From positions 1 to 39,143 of the IMG/VR virus record IMGVR_UViG_3300031240_000020: 39,143 nt of DNA. The stretch is one strand, 5' to 3'. This document shows, piece after piece, positions 10,427-17,447 of this stretch. Every line of letters begins with the position of its first letter. The first letter of the stretch is position 1. The notes below the pieces were generated by a model. It was not told the DNA's origin, ran no database searches, and saw only the letters and a list, made by a program, of their open reading frames with translations. Source of the DNA: a virus. The position numbers and the translations under genes were made by a program.

Positions 10427-11467
10427 ATGGCAAATGAAAAAGTAACAGAATTGCCTGTTGTGGCATCGGCTACACTGGCAGACATTATTTATGCTGTTCA
10501 AGCTGGTAATTCAGTACAAGAAACATTAAATCAAGTTTTTGAGTTAATGCTTGCTAATATTATTTTACATAATGCTGGTAATCCTAACGGAGCTATAGCG
10601 GGTGAAATTTATCAATTATGCTGGGACACCACAAATAGTATTCTCTATACATGTACATCAAGTGGAAGTTCTACAACCGCTGTTTGGACCACTGCTGGCA
10701 GTGTTACATTTCCTATTAGTTTAGCTAATGGTGGTACTTCAAAAGCTCTTACAGCATCTAATGGCGGTTTAGTTTATAGCGATGCTTCATCCATGGAGAT
10801 TTTATCTGGAACTGCTACCGCTAGACAAGTTCCATTATCTGGATCAAATGCACCACCATCATGGTCAACATGTACTTATCCAGCGACTACAACTATTAAT
10901 CAATTGCTTTATTCAGGATCGGCCAACGTTATTTCAGGTCTTGCTACTGAAAATAGTGCAATTTTAGCTACAAATTCTTCTGGTGTTCCTGCATTCATTG
11001 GATCTTTGACTAATGGTCAGATATTAGTAGGATCAACAGGCGCAACACCTACGGCTGCAACTTTAACAGCTGGATCTAACATTTTTATTTCTAATGAAGC
11101 TGGAAGTATAACAATTTCAGCTACTGGATTAGGTGGATTTAGTTGGACGACTGTTACTGGCACATCTCAGAATATGGTGTCTAACAATGGTTATATTGCT
11201 AACAATGCAGGCCTTGTAACATTAGCCTTACCTGCAACAAGTAATGTTGGTGATGAATTAGATGTCATTGGGAAAGGTGCAGGTGGTTGGGCTATTTCTC
11301 AAGGAGCAGGTCAATCCATTGTATTTGGCTCTCATACAACAACTGTAGGAGCTGGTGGAAGTTTATCATCAACCAATGCTAAAGATTGTTTTTATATGAT
11401 ATGTACAGTTGCCAATACAGAATGGGAAATAGCTTCTGCTCCACAAGGAAATTTAACTTTTGTCTAA
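10427..11467 (+). CDS. Tail fibre with AGNPN module and fibre repeats
   Basis: 346 aa, SD AAGGATGG. The N-terminal ELPVVASATLADIIYAVQAG pattern (residues 7-26) is a common phage fibre start. Residues about 50-92 repeat the AGNPN...DTTN..LYTCTSSG...W module of the gene at 1753. Then come fibre repeats (LANGGTSKALTASNGGLVYS; QLLYSGSANVISGLATENSA) shared with the next gene. The C-terminal domain (VTLALPATSNVGDELDVIGK ... IVFGSHTTTVG) is a beta fold common in phage fibres. Probably receptor binding. Confidence 0.7.
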   Translation: MANEKVTELPVVASATLADIIYAVQAGNSVQETLNQVFELMLANIILHNAGNPNGAIAGEIYQLCWDTTNSILYTCTSSGSSTTAVWTTAGSVTFPISLANGGTSKALTASNGGLVYSDASSMEILSGTATARQVPLSGSNAPPSWSTCTYPATTTINQLLYSGSANVISGLATENSAILATNSSGVPAFIGSLTNGQILVGSTGATPTAATLTAGSNIFISNEAGSITISATGLGGFSWTTVTGTSQNMVSNNGYIANNAGLVTLALPATSNVGDELDVIGKGAGGWAISQGAGQSIVFGSHTTTVGAGGSLSSTNAKDCFYMICTVANTEWEIASAPQGNLTFV

Positions 11468-11479
11468 AAGGATTTAAAC

Positions 11480-12130
11480 ATGACAACCAATAATGGAATA
11501 AATGCAAATTCATCTACTCCATGGGGAGTTACGAATGGTGGAACTGGTTTAACTTCAACAACTGTAAGTCAAATTTTGTATTCATCATCTAATAATGTTA
11601 TATCTGGGTTATCAACAGCAAATAATGGAGTTTTGGTTACAAATGGGAGCGGTGTTCCTTCAGTTAGTAGTACACTTCCTTCCTCTCTAAATATATCAAC
11701 TCCTAATATAGTAGGAGTAACTAATGCTAGTAATGCAGCGTCAGGAAGTGTTGGTGAGTATATAGAATCTGTTGTTTTGACAGGATCAGCAGTTAGTTTG
11801 ACTAATATGACTAATGCAAATATAACTACAATATCATTAACAGCCGGAGATTGGGATGTATGGGGTCTAGTTGCTTTTAACGCAGGTGCTTCTACTTTAT
11901 ATAGTTCATTAGCAGCTAGTGTTAGTGTTACTTCAGCTACTTTTGGACAGAGCGTCAATATATCTTATCTTCCTGCATATGCTTCTCCTATAGCTGCTGG
12001 AAATCTTCCTACGGGACAGATTAGAGTTAATGTTAATACCACTACTACTGTATATCTTATTGGTTTTGCTGGATTCTCAGTTTCTACAATGAGTGCTTAT
12101 GGTTTTATAGCAGCTAGAAGAGTTAGATAA
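11480..12130 (+). CDS. Short fibre / receptor-binding protein
   Basis: 216 aa, SD AAAAGGATTT. The N-terminal half carries the same repeat as the preceding fibre (VTNGGTGLTS...QILYSSSNNVISGLSTANN). The C-terminal half (VSLTNMTNANITTISLTAGD...WDVWGLVAF ... YGFIAARRVR) matches a receptor-binding head common at the end of podovirus fibre clusters. Sharing repeats with its neighbour suggests duplication and shuffling of fibre parts. Last gene of the late rightward block. Confidence 0.65.
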   Translation: MTTNNGINANSSTPWGVTNGGTGLTSTTVSQILYSSSNNVISGLSTANNGVLVTNGSGVPSVSSTLPSSLNISTPNIVGVTNASNAASGSVGEYIESVVLTGSAVSLTNMTNANITTISLTAGDWDVWGLVAFNAGASTLYSSLAASVSVTSATFGQSVNISYLPAYASPIAAGNLPTGQIRVNVNTTTTVYLIGFAGFSVSTMSAYGFIAARRVR

Positions 12131-12134
12131 AAAA

Positions 12135-12218
12135 TCGGCGATAGCTTGGTTAACTTCTTACTAAGGGAAATTACCTACCGCCGACCGGATGTGCTTTATA
12201 CTACTATTGAATATAGTA
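12135..12218. terminator. Structured convergent intergenic region
   Basis: This gap separates convergent genes ending at 12130 (+) and 12225 (-). TCGGCG (12135-12140) pairs with CGCCGA (12179-12184). A second hairpin with arms ATACTA / TAGTAT lies at about 12197-12218. Neither has a clean U-run, so a termination role is inferred from location only. Confidence 0.35.
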
Positions 12219-12224
12219 TGTCAA

Positions 12225-12680
12225 TTAAAATTTAACATCATCATTAAAGAAGACATCTGCTACTTCTTTGGGTATTTCTTGTTTAATATAGTCATGAACA
12301 ACATTTCTTTTAGGAAAAATTCTACCATAAGAATCTTTTGATTCTGGCTTTATTGATATTTTAACATATCCTTCAAGTCCAGATAAATCTTCTTGTAAAT
12401 CACCTTTCTTGTATTGTTCAAATAATCCAGTAGAATCACAAAAATGATTAACTTTTAAAATATTAAATGGAACATCTGAAAATACTAAATAATCAAAAAT
12501 AACAGCAGATAAATTATCTCTATATATTTTTAATTGCAATTCACACATATCATTTCCAGCTTTTGAATATGTTCTTTTTGATTTTAATACTTTGAATTTG
12601 TATATTCCTTCTTCAAGTATTTTAGGTCCTGTTAGATCATTTAATTCTTGATTTGATAATGGCTTGAAATTAAATCCCAT
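12225..12680 (-). CDS. DUF669-like single-strand DNA-binding partner
   Basis: 151 aa, SD AAGGAG. The pattern LEEGIYKFKVLKSKRTYSKA followed by beta strands (CELQLKIY, VIFDYLVF) and a YVKISIKPE...KRNVVHDYI ending resembles phage DUF669 / OB-fold-like proteins that sit next to Sak4 ATPases in recombination modules. It is directly downstream of the Sak4-like gene. Likely binds single-stranded DNA during recombination or replication; inferred from fold pattern and context. Confidence 0.5.
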   Translation of the reverse strand: MGFNFKPLSNQELNDLTGPKILEEGIYKFKVLKSKRTYSKAGNDMCELQLKIYRDNLSAVIFDYLVFSDVPFNILKVNHFCDSTGLFEQYKKGDLQEDLSGLEGYVKISIKPESKDSYGRIFPKRNVVHDYIKQEIPKEVADVFFNDDVKF

Positions 12681-12746
12681 TTTATTTCTCCTTTGTTTAT
12701 AAGTTTCTTAAGTTTGAAAATAGTTTTTAAGTTTTTGAAATTAAAT

Positions 12747-13418
12747 TTACATTGCTATATCTTCACAATAATATTCATTCATTTTTTGTTTAACAAATGC
12801 TAAATCATTAGGTATATTTTTTTTATCAAACATTCCCATTGGTGATTTTGCTATGTGTCTTGAGTCTCCTTGTGTTATAAAAGAATAATTTCCATTTGTA
12901 AGTTCAGTTTGCAATACCATTGCGTACATTCCTTCAATTGTTATTTTTTCATCAAGCATTCTTCCTATGGTTTTTATTTTCATTTTACCATTTTCATTTG
13001 ATTCAGAATGAGTCAAAACAAATATATCTAAATCTTCACGTAATGTAGGTAATGTTTTCAAGAGATCATATGCATGCTTAGCTATCAATGAAAATTTATC
13101 GTATCCTCTAGTCATTGCTTCATCCATGAATTCATTAGCCATAAGATATTGAAAATCATCTATAATTAAATTTCTTATTTCTAATCTTTTTGTGTTTATT
13201 AATTTTATTACTCTGTCTATTGCCTCATAATTATTAGAACAATAATAATTACCTGTTGTACCATCTGGAGAAAGAGGAATATAAAGTTTTTTATATCCTT
13301 TGAAAGGAAGTGGTTTATTTAATACATTCAAAATAAAAGTATGTTTTGGATCTAAATTTCTTATCGATGTACTTTTACCAGTTCCAGATTCGCCTATAAT
13401 TAAAGATGTGTTAGCCAT
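12747..13418 (-). CDS. Sak4-like RecA-fold ATPase (recombination)
   Basis: 223 aa, SD AGGAGA 5 nt before ATG. Walker A GESGTGKS at residues 9-16, Walker B LIIDDF at 84-89, and a sensor-like VLTHSE at 134-139, in a short RecA-type ATPase. This matches the Sak4 / AAA_24 phage ATPases that promote single-strand annealing with an SSB partner. The following gene is a DUF669-like protein, the usual companion. Other RecA-like phage ATPases of the same size cannot be excluded. Confidence 0.75.
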   Translation of the reverse strand: MANTSLIIGESGTGKSTSIRNLDPKHTFILNVLNKPLPFKGYKKLYIPLSPDGTTGNYYCSNNYEAIDRVIKLINTKRLEIRNLIIDDFQYLMANEFMDEAMTRGYDKFSLIAKHAYDLLKTLPTLREDLDIFVLTHSESNENGKMKIKTIGRMLDEKITIEGMYAMVLQTELTNGNYSFITQGDSRHIAKSPMGMFDKKNIPNDLAFVKQKMNEYYCEDIAM

Positions 13419-13420
13419 TG

Positions 13421-13558
13421 TTATTCTCCTAAAAATTGTATTGCAAAAATAATGTAAAGTACTACAGCCATTGAAAATAAAATAATGTCGTTTTTTATAA
13501 AGTTTATAAGATCATTATTTTTACCAAGCCTTTCTTTTGAATTTATGTAATCTTTCAT
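13421..13558 (-). CDS. Small single-pass membrane protein
   Basis: 45 aa. Start overlaps the stop of the upstream zinc protein (ATGA at 13558-13555), and its end carries the SD of the Sak4-like gene. Residues 25-43 (IILFSMAVVLYIIFAIQFL) form one transmembrane segment after a charged N-terminus. The tight overlap on both sides supports a real gene. Function unknown. Confidence 0.55.
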   Translation of the reverse strand: MKDYINSKERLGKNNDLINFIKNDIILFSMAVVLYIIFAIQFLGE

Positions 13559-13758
13559 AGTGAATTATCCATTTCTTTTCCTATATCTGTTCCTCTAAAT
13601 TTACCAGTACATTCTGCATGTTGAATTATCCATTTTTTTTTAAAAAAATATCTTTTATTTTTTGGTAATAATTCAAAGTTACCTTTATTAATTTCAACTT
13701 TTTTGTTGCACCTATAACAAATACCTTCAAATTTATTTCTCAAGAATTTTTTTGTCAT
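13555..13758 (-). CDS. Small zinc-binding protein (CxxC...HxxxC)
   Basis: 67 aa, SD GGGAGA. CYRCNKKV at residues 14-21 and QHAEC at about 46-50 give a C-x2-C / H-x3-C zinc site, followed by KFRGTDIG. This layout is frequent in small phage proteins of unknown role. Start overlaps the upstream stop (TAATG) and its own stop overlaps the next start. Confidence 0.65.
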   Translation of the reverse strand: MTKKFLRNKFEGICYRCNKKVEINKGNFELLPKNKRYFFKKKWIIQHAECTGKFRGTDIGKEMDNSL

Positions 13759-13922
13759 TATTTATCTCCCAATGATTTTATTACATCATTCATTTCAGTA
13801 AGCACTTGCGATACAGTTTTTCTAAATAATGAAATTGTATTTTTATTTTCATAATTGGCATCATCATAACCTTCATTGTATCCTTTGTGAAAAATATCAA
13901 CTGATTCTTCTTTAGTAATCAT
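13758..13922 (-). CDS. Small hypothetical protein
   Basis: 54 aa, SD GGAGATGG. Both ends overlap neighbours: ATGA with the gene upstream and TAATG with the gene downstream, the signature of coupled translation in this operon. It is helical and acidic with an HKGYNEGYDDANYEN stretch. No recognised domain. Confidence 0.6.
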   Translation of the reverse strand: MITKEESVDIFHKGYNEGYDDANYENKNTISLFRKTVSQVLTEMNDVIKSLGDK

Positions 13923-14311
13923 GCTGCCATCTCCGCATTAAATTCTCTTAATACATGATTGAATATTGATTTCATTTTATCTTCATAAACACTTACTGTA
14001 TTGTTCATTATATTTTCTGAAAGATTAATACGTTCTTTTGTTCCGCCAAGAAGTGCTTTATATAAATTTTCAACTATATTGTATATTTCATTTGATTCAG
14101 TAATGAATTCGACTGATCCGCAAGGATCAGACTCGATATTTTCTTTTATAATTAATCCTGCGAATTCTTCTTTATCAGAATATGATAATTGAGAATATCT
14201 TTGGCGGTTGTAAACGGTAATTAGGTTTATAACAAAATCTTGAATATTTCTTGATACTATAGAATAGTCATTCATGCTAGTCATTCCTTTGGCAATTTGT
14301 ACTGTTTTCAT
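13919..14311 (-). CDS. Hypothetical early-operon protein
   Basis: 130 aa, SD AGGAAG inside the preceding small gene. Helical throughout, no catalytic or metal motif. Position ahead of the recombination genes suggests an early or host-interaction role, which is only inference. Confidence 0.6.
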   Translation of the reverse strand: MKTVQIAKGMTSMNDYSIVSRNIQDFVINLITVYNRQRYSQLSYSDKEEFAGLIIKENIESDPCGSVEFITESNEIYNIVENLYKALLGGTKERINLSENIMNNTVSVYEDKMKSIFNHVLREFNAEMAA

Positions 14312-14411
14312 GCACTTCCTGGCACATAGGGCAGTCTAACATTTCTACTGTACCAGATACATAGGGATATGAGTGTTGTAATGGCTCATATTGGTTATTG
14401 TCTTGTTGCAT
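14277..14411 (-). CDS. Small zinc-type protein, first gene of leftward operon
   Basis: 44 aa, strong SD AAGGAG 6 nt before ATG and about 40 nt after the predicted start of the leftward transcript. CPMCQEVHENSTNC (residues 27-40) gives C-x2-C and a later Cys, as in small phage zinc-ribbon proteins. It overlaps the next gene by 35 nt in another frame. Confidence 0.6.
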   Translation of the reverse strand: MQQDNNQYEPLQHSYPYVSGTVEMLDCPMCQEVHENSTNCQRND

Positions 14412-14457
14412 TTGTTTCTCCTTAGTAAGTTTCTATTGTGTTTGCGTTACGTTTTCA

Positions 14458-14486
14458 ATGATAGTATATTGGTTTTCGTAAGTCAA
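14458..14486 (-). promoter_or_regulatory. Leftward early promoter
   Basis: Read on the minus strand: TTGACT (-35, 14486-14481), a 17-bp spacer, and TATCAT (-10, 14463-14458). Each hexamer has one mismatch to the sigma-70 consensus. It lies 47 bp before the first leftward gene, which has a strong SD. Confidence 0.7.
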
Positions 14487-14488
14487 CT

Positions 14489-14513
14489 ATTTGTTTGCGT
14501 TTATATAACAAAT
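14489..14513. promoter_or_regulatory. Candidate repressor operator (inverted repeat)
   Basis: ATTTGTT (14489-14495) and AACAAAT (14507-14513) are perfect 7-bp inverted arms around an 11-bp centre. The site abuts the -35 of the leftward promoter and is 57 bp before the XRE-type gene. A dimeric HTH repressor binding here would control both directions. The rightward promoter is less clear (TTGCTT 14516-14521; TATAAC 14536-14541, 14-bp spacing). Confidence 0.45.
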
Positions 14514-14569
14514 GGTTGCTTTTATTAAACGTATATATAACAATGAGTTACAATTAAAAGGAGAAAGCC

Positions 14570-14785
14570 ATGATGTCAGCTCAAGAATTTTTAAAGAATA
14601 TTAGGTACAAATTGTGCCTAACACAGTCTCAATTTGGAGAATTGGTGGGCATGGGAAAGGCTACTATATCTCTATATGAAACAGGGGATAGGAAACCACG
14701 CATGGGGAATATTAAAAAGATAGTAGATACTCTTAAGAAAAATGGCATTGAAATCGAATACTCTGATTTGCAGGATAAAAAATGA
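14570..14785 (+). CDS. XRE/Cro-type HTH regulator
   Basis: 71 aa, SD AAAAGGAGA 6 nt upstream. Residues 18-40 (LTQSQFGELVGMGKATISLY plus ETG) are a classic XRE helix-turn-helix with the E.G..P following pattern. At the divergent junction of the leftward and rightward early operons, it sits where lambda-like phages place cro or a repressor. No CI-type C-terminal domain, so Cro-like is the better guess. Confidence 0.8.
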   Translation: MMSAQEFLKNIRYKLCLTQSQFGELVGMGKATISLYETGDRKPRMGNIKKIVDTLKKNGIEIEYSDLQDKK

Positions 14786-15081
14786 TAGTAAAAGACAAAA
14801 ATAAAACACTGAATAAAAGTTATGAGATATCAGATAAAGTATTTAATTTAATGAAAAAAGAAGCTATTGAGTTTCACTCTGATGATAATGATCCAGCTGA
14901 GCATGTATATTTATTTTTGCATGTATTGGCAAGAATAAATTCTTTAATGCTTCTAACACTAGAAGGATATGGTAAAACATATGCAATTGAAAAAATGACA
15001 ATTGATTATGCAAAAGAATGTGTTGATGAAATAGTTAAAGAATATTTGAAAGTTTATAAGGAAAAAAATAATGAAAATTAA
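14782..15081 (+). CDS. Hypothetical protein
   Basis: 99 aa, start overlapping the HTH gene stop (ATGA). Mostly helical and charged (ECVDEIVKEYLKVYKEKN near the end). No recognised motif. Co-transcribed with the HTH regulator, so probably an early accessory protein. Confidence 0.55.
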   Translation: MIVKDKNKTLNKSYEISDKVFNLMKKEAIEFHSDDNDPAEHVYLFLHVLARINSLMLLTLEGYGKTYAIEKMTIDYAKECVDEIVKEYLKVYKEKNNEN

Positions 15082-15376
15082 TGTAGTCACATCAGATGAT
15101 CTTGTACCAGAAGAATTAAAATCATTATCAAATAAAGTTGATAGGATAAATAATATTATTAAAACATGTTTTTATAATGAATTTGAAGGAATGATGAATG
15201 TAGATTGTATTAATATTTTGATGACATGTATTTGTAATTCTCTTTTTAATATATTATTTAGTATAGTTGATGATATTTATACGATGCAAGAACTTATTAA
15301 AACATTTGAAGGATCATTACCTAAAGTTTTTGAAGAATATAAAAAAAGAATTCAAGAACAAAATAATGTTCATTAA
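15071..15376 (+). CDS. Hypothetical protein, Cys-containing helix
   Basis: 101 aa, overlapping the previous gene by 11 nt. A central hydrophobic stretch with several Cys (CINILMTCICNSLFNILFSI, residues about 46-65) could be a membrane helix or a buried core. Acidic ends. No family recognised. Confidence 0.5.
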   Translation: MKINVVTSDDLVPEELKSLSNKVDRINNIIKTCFYNEFEGMMNVDCINILMTCICNSLFNILFSIVDDIYTMQELIKTFEGSLPKVFEEYKKRIQEQNNVH

Positions 15377-15427
15377 AATTGGATGAATTTATGATTGAAA
15401 CAATGAAAATATAGTTGTTGACAGTTA

Positions 15428-15537
15428 TATATATTATGTGCATCAACGTTAAAATTTACACTTATACAATGGCCGGTAATATGACTTACCGGCCATTTCG
15501 AATTCGCTTCTCACATAATATATAAATCAACCGGTAA
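15428..15537. other. Nested inverted repeats in a 197-nt gap
   Basis: TATATATTATGTG (15428-15440) and CACATAATATATA (15512-15524) are perfect 13-bp outer arms. Between them a 12-bp stem, AATGGCCGGTAA (15468-15479) with TTACCGGCCATT (15486-15497), closes a 6-nt loop. A third CCGGTAA lies at 15531-15537, just before the next gene. No U-run follows, so it is not a plain terminator. Operator array, structured leader or accessory replication site are all possible. Confidence 0.6.
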
Positions 15538-15573
15538 TTTTACGAGTTATAAGTTAAAAGTCAATAGGAAATT

Positions 15574-15786
15574 ATGGCAAATAAAATAAGTAATTTTGAA
15601 CCAGAAGATGAACTTTTAAGAATTCCAAATTATGTATTAAAAGATATTTTAAAAAATGGAGTTGCATATATGCCTTTGCCAAATGGAAAAATACAAAAAA
15701 TAACGAAAGAAGATCTTTTATTTAAAGTTGATGAAATAGAAGAATATCTATCAAAAATAGGTAACCAAAATGAAAATAAATCATGA
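15574..15786 (+). CDS. Hypothetical protein
   Basis: 70 aa, SD AGGAA. Contains a short beta segment (VAYMPLPNGKIQKIT) between charged helices. First gene after the inverted-repeat region, so possibly under its control. It overlaps the next gene by 17 nt. Function unknown. Confidence 0.55.
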   Translation: MANKISNFEPEDELLRIPNYVLKDILKNGVAYMPLPNGKIQKITKEDLLFKVDEIEEYLSKIGNQNENKS

Positions 15787-16036
15787 AGATCTAGCAATTA
15801 TAATCTGCCCTCCATACCCAGAGTATAAAGAAGCGCCAAAAGATCAGTCACATTCTGAACTTCGTGATTGCCCTAAATGCAAAGAAAAGATGTGGTTATC
15901 TGAAAAAAAGAAAGGAGTATTAATGTTTGCATCTTGTCTTGGTAAAGATATATTTCTGTCTTGTTATGATTGTTTTAAAAAACATGCTGAAAATGGTGAT
16001 TTAGGTGTTGATTCTATAAGAATGGTAAAAATTTAG
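15770..16036 (+). CDS. Small zinc-binding protein (two CxxC)
   Basis: 88 aa. CPKC (about residues 34-37) and CYDC (about 65-68) form a four-Cys zinc ribbon; a PPYPEYKEAP segment precedes it. Overlaps the upstream gene. Many small phage proteins share this layout; function unknown. Confidence 0.6.
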   Translation: MKINHEDLAIIICPPYPEYKEAPKDQSHSELRDCPKCKEKMWLSEKKKGVLMFASCLGKDIFLSCYDCFKKHAENGDLGVDSIRMVKI

Positions 16037-16044
16037 GAAAATTA

Positions 16045-16281
16045 ATGAAAAAATGTTCAGTTGAAGGTTGTGATAATGATTGCAATTCTAAAATATTTTT
16101 AGAATGTGACTATCATATATCTAAAAGTTTTCATGAAATCAATCGCAAAGTAGTATTGGAAGCATTTCCAGAAATTAATGGTATGCCATATAAGAAACCC
16201 GTTAATAAATATGCAAAGTTTCTTAGAGATTGTGCAGACCGTGATTTATTTACTAAGTATGAGGATGATGAATTAAAATAG
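16045..16281 (+). CDS. Small Cys/His-rich protein
   Basis: 78 aa, SD AGGAAAA. The N-terminus, CSVEGCDNDCNSKIFLECDYH, provides C-x4-C-x3-C and a C-x2-H pair, likely one zinc site. The TAG stop at 16279 is followed by 27 more in-frame sense codons to TGA at 16363, hinting that a longer ancestral version was cut by a stop. Confidence 0.55.
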   Translation: MKKCSVEGCDNDCNSKIFLECDYHISKSFHEINRKVVLEAFPEINGMPYKKPVNKYAKFLRDCADRDLFTKYEDDELK

Positions 16282-16361
16282 AAGATCACAGAAGCCAATG
16301 TACGCGCAAAGATGGTTATCTATCTATTAGAAAACAATTTAATAACCAAAGAGGAAATAAA

Positions 16362-16547
16362 ATGACAGAAAACTTTGAAGAAGTAGAAACTTCTAAACTA
16401 AAAATAATACAAATTGGATTGGAAGCTTATTTACAAGGATGTATAGACACATTAAAAATCATTCAAGCTATAGCAATTCCTACCAAAAAATTATATGAAA
16501 CAAAAATACAACAAATAGAAACAATTTTAAATAAACGAGGAGAATAG
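16362..16547 (+). CDS. Small helical hypothetical protein
   Basis: 61 aa, SD AGAGGAAA. Single helical protein (LEAYLQGCIDTLKIIQAIAI) with a charged C-terminus, and no motif recognised. Three nt separate it from the next gene. Confidence 0.5.
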   Translation: MTENFEEVETSKLKIIQIGLEAYLQGCIDTLKIIQAIAIPTKKLYETKIQQIETILNKRGE

Positions 16548-16550
16548 AGT

Positions 16551-16736
16551 ATGACCGACAAAAAAGAAGATAAACCAAAATTTAATTTGTGTAAAAAATC
16601 AGATATGGAACTTAGATTAGTAATAGACAACCCAGAAGAAGTTATTGAGCTTCATCAACGATGGAACCAAAGAACTCGTAAATGGGAAAACCTTAATTGT
16701 CCTCCTGGGGCGCATGTTGTTAGAAAGGATAAATAA
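16551..16736 (+). CDS. Small protein with altered C-terminus
   Basis: 61 aa, SD GAGGAGAA. Ends ..NCPPGAHVVRKDK. The same GAHVV coding bases recur at 17098-17115, where the reading frame continues as KEKK and stops just before the DUF551 gene. The original gene therefore probably ended there, and the present end was made when the tRNA cassette entered. Function unknown; stop overlaps the next start (TAATG). Confidence 0.55.
   Translation: MTDKKEDKPKFNLCKKSDMELRLVIDNPEEVIELHQRWNQRTRKWENLNCPPGAHVVRKDK
16705..16722 (+). repeat. 18-bp direct repeat, copy 1
   Basis: CTGGGGCGCATGTTGTTA, identical to 17098-17115. The two copies flank the 85-aa gene and the tRNA-Thr gene, with a 393-bp period. Confidence 0.85.
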
Positions 16737-16993
16737 TGACTAATAGTTTAGATAAAAAAGCTAATTGTGATATACATGGTTTTGTATTATTTAAACATAA
16801 AATAAATAAAAAAGGTGAATGGTATGTATGTCAGGATTGTCTTAGAGAACAATGGAGAAAAGCTAAGAAAAAACATTATAATAAAAATCCAGGATATACT
16901 AAAGGATGGCAAAAAGACTGTAGGGAAATAAGAAAATATTTCTCTACATATATAAAATTAATGTTATATATAAGTAATGAATCGCCCAAATAG
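16736..16993 (+). CDS. Zinc-finger protein beside tRNA
   Basis: 85 aa. C-x2-H at residues 10-13 and C-x2-C at about 33-36 (CQDC) make a zinc site, followed by a basic helix (REQWRKAKKKHYNKNPGY). The last 10 nt lie inside the tRNA gene. A DNA-binding or HNH-like protein is possible, but no HNH triad is seen. Lies with the tRNA between 18-bp direct repeats, so it is probably a late arrival. Confidence 0.55.
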   Translation: MTNSLDKKANCDIHGFVLFKHKINKKGEWYVCQDCLREQWRKAKKKHYNKNPGYTKGWQKDCREIRKYFSTYIKLMLYISNESPK

Positions 16994-17056
16994 CTCAGTT
17001 GGTAGAGCAACTGCTTCGTAAGCAGTAGGTCGTTGGTTCAATTCCAATTTTGGGCA
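16984..17056 (+). tRNA. tRNA-Thr (anticodon CGU)
   Basis: 73 nt, full cloverleaf: acceptor GCCCAAA/TTTGGGC, D stem GCTC/GAGC, anticodon stem ACTGC/GCAGT with loop TTCGTAA (anticodon CGT at 17017-17019), T stem GTTGG/CCAAT with loop TTCAATT. Discriminator A; CCA is not encoded. It reads ACG, a codon that low-GC hosts usually decode poorly. Confidence 0.95.
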
Positions 17057-17097
17057 AATAATTATATTTTTAAATATTTAGGAAAAACAATGTCACA

Positions 17098-17115
17098 CTG
17101 GGGCGCATGTTGTTA
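17098..17115 (+). repeat. 18-bp direct repeat, copy 2
   Basis: Identical to 16705-16722. In the frame of the upstream gene it continues VKEKK then TGA at the SD/start of the DUF551 gene, as expected for the uninterrupted ancestor. Just before it, AGGAAAAACAATGTCACA (17080-17097) resembles the start of the small membrane gene at 17316, so the junction is mosaic. Confidence 0.85.
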
Positions 17116-17130
17116 AGGAGAAGAAATGAT

Positions 17131-17316
17131 ATGGGATGGATTAGCGTTAAAGATGAATTTCCTGCTCCCGGAATGGATATTTTAATTTCAAGAGGTAAAA
17201 GTATTGGTCTTGGTTATATAGATCAAAATAATATTTTTCGTGGTTCTATTAATCATTATCCTGAGGATGGTATAAAATACTGGATGCCATTGCCACTACC
17301 TCCTGAGGAAAAATAA
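17131..17316 (+). CDS. DUF551 family protein
   Basis: 61 aa from ATG 17131 (AAGGAGAAG upstream). W-I-S-V-K at the start, PAPGMDILIS, and a closing YWMPLPLPPE are the hallmark ends of DUF551, a small phage/enterobacterial family of unknown function. A second member is at 32868. Stop overlaps the next start (TAATG). Confidence 0.75.
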   Translation: MGWISVKDEFPAPGMDILISRGKSIGLGYIDQNNIFRGSINHYPEDGIKYWMPLPLPPEEK

Positions 17317-17447
17317 TGTCACATCATGATGTTTTTTTAATACTTAATGTTCTTTTTATTATAGCTGGAAATGGTTTTGAAAATAATTTTAGTAAGTGTC
17401 TTTGTTATTTAGCTGCATTTTTTTATGCTATTTTATCATTTTTTTAA
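17316..17447 (+). CDS. Small two-helix membrane protein
   Basis: 43 aa, start overlapping the DUF551 stop (TAATG). Two hydrophobic segments (VFLILNVLFIIAG; CLCYLAAFFYAILSFF) joined by a short polar turn. Last gene of this rightward block. Function unknown. Confidence 0.5.
   Translation: MSHHDVFLILNVLFIIAGNGFENNFSKCLCYLAAFFYAILSFF

Noticed and set aside
11569-11958. 129-aa leftward open frame within the short fibre gene
   Set aside because: Shadow of a Thr/Ser-rich fibre gene; no SD and no leftward neighbour.
15418-15446. Promoter from TTGACA at 15418
   Set aside because: At 16-18 bp downstream there is no -10-like hexamer (CATCAA at 17 bp).
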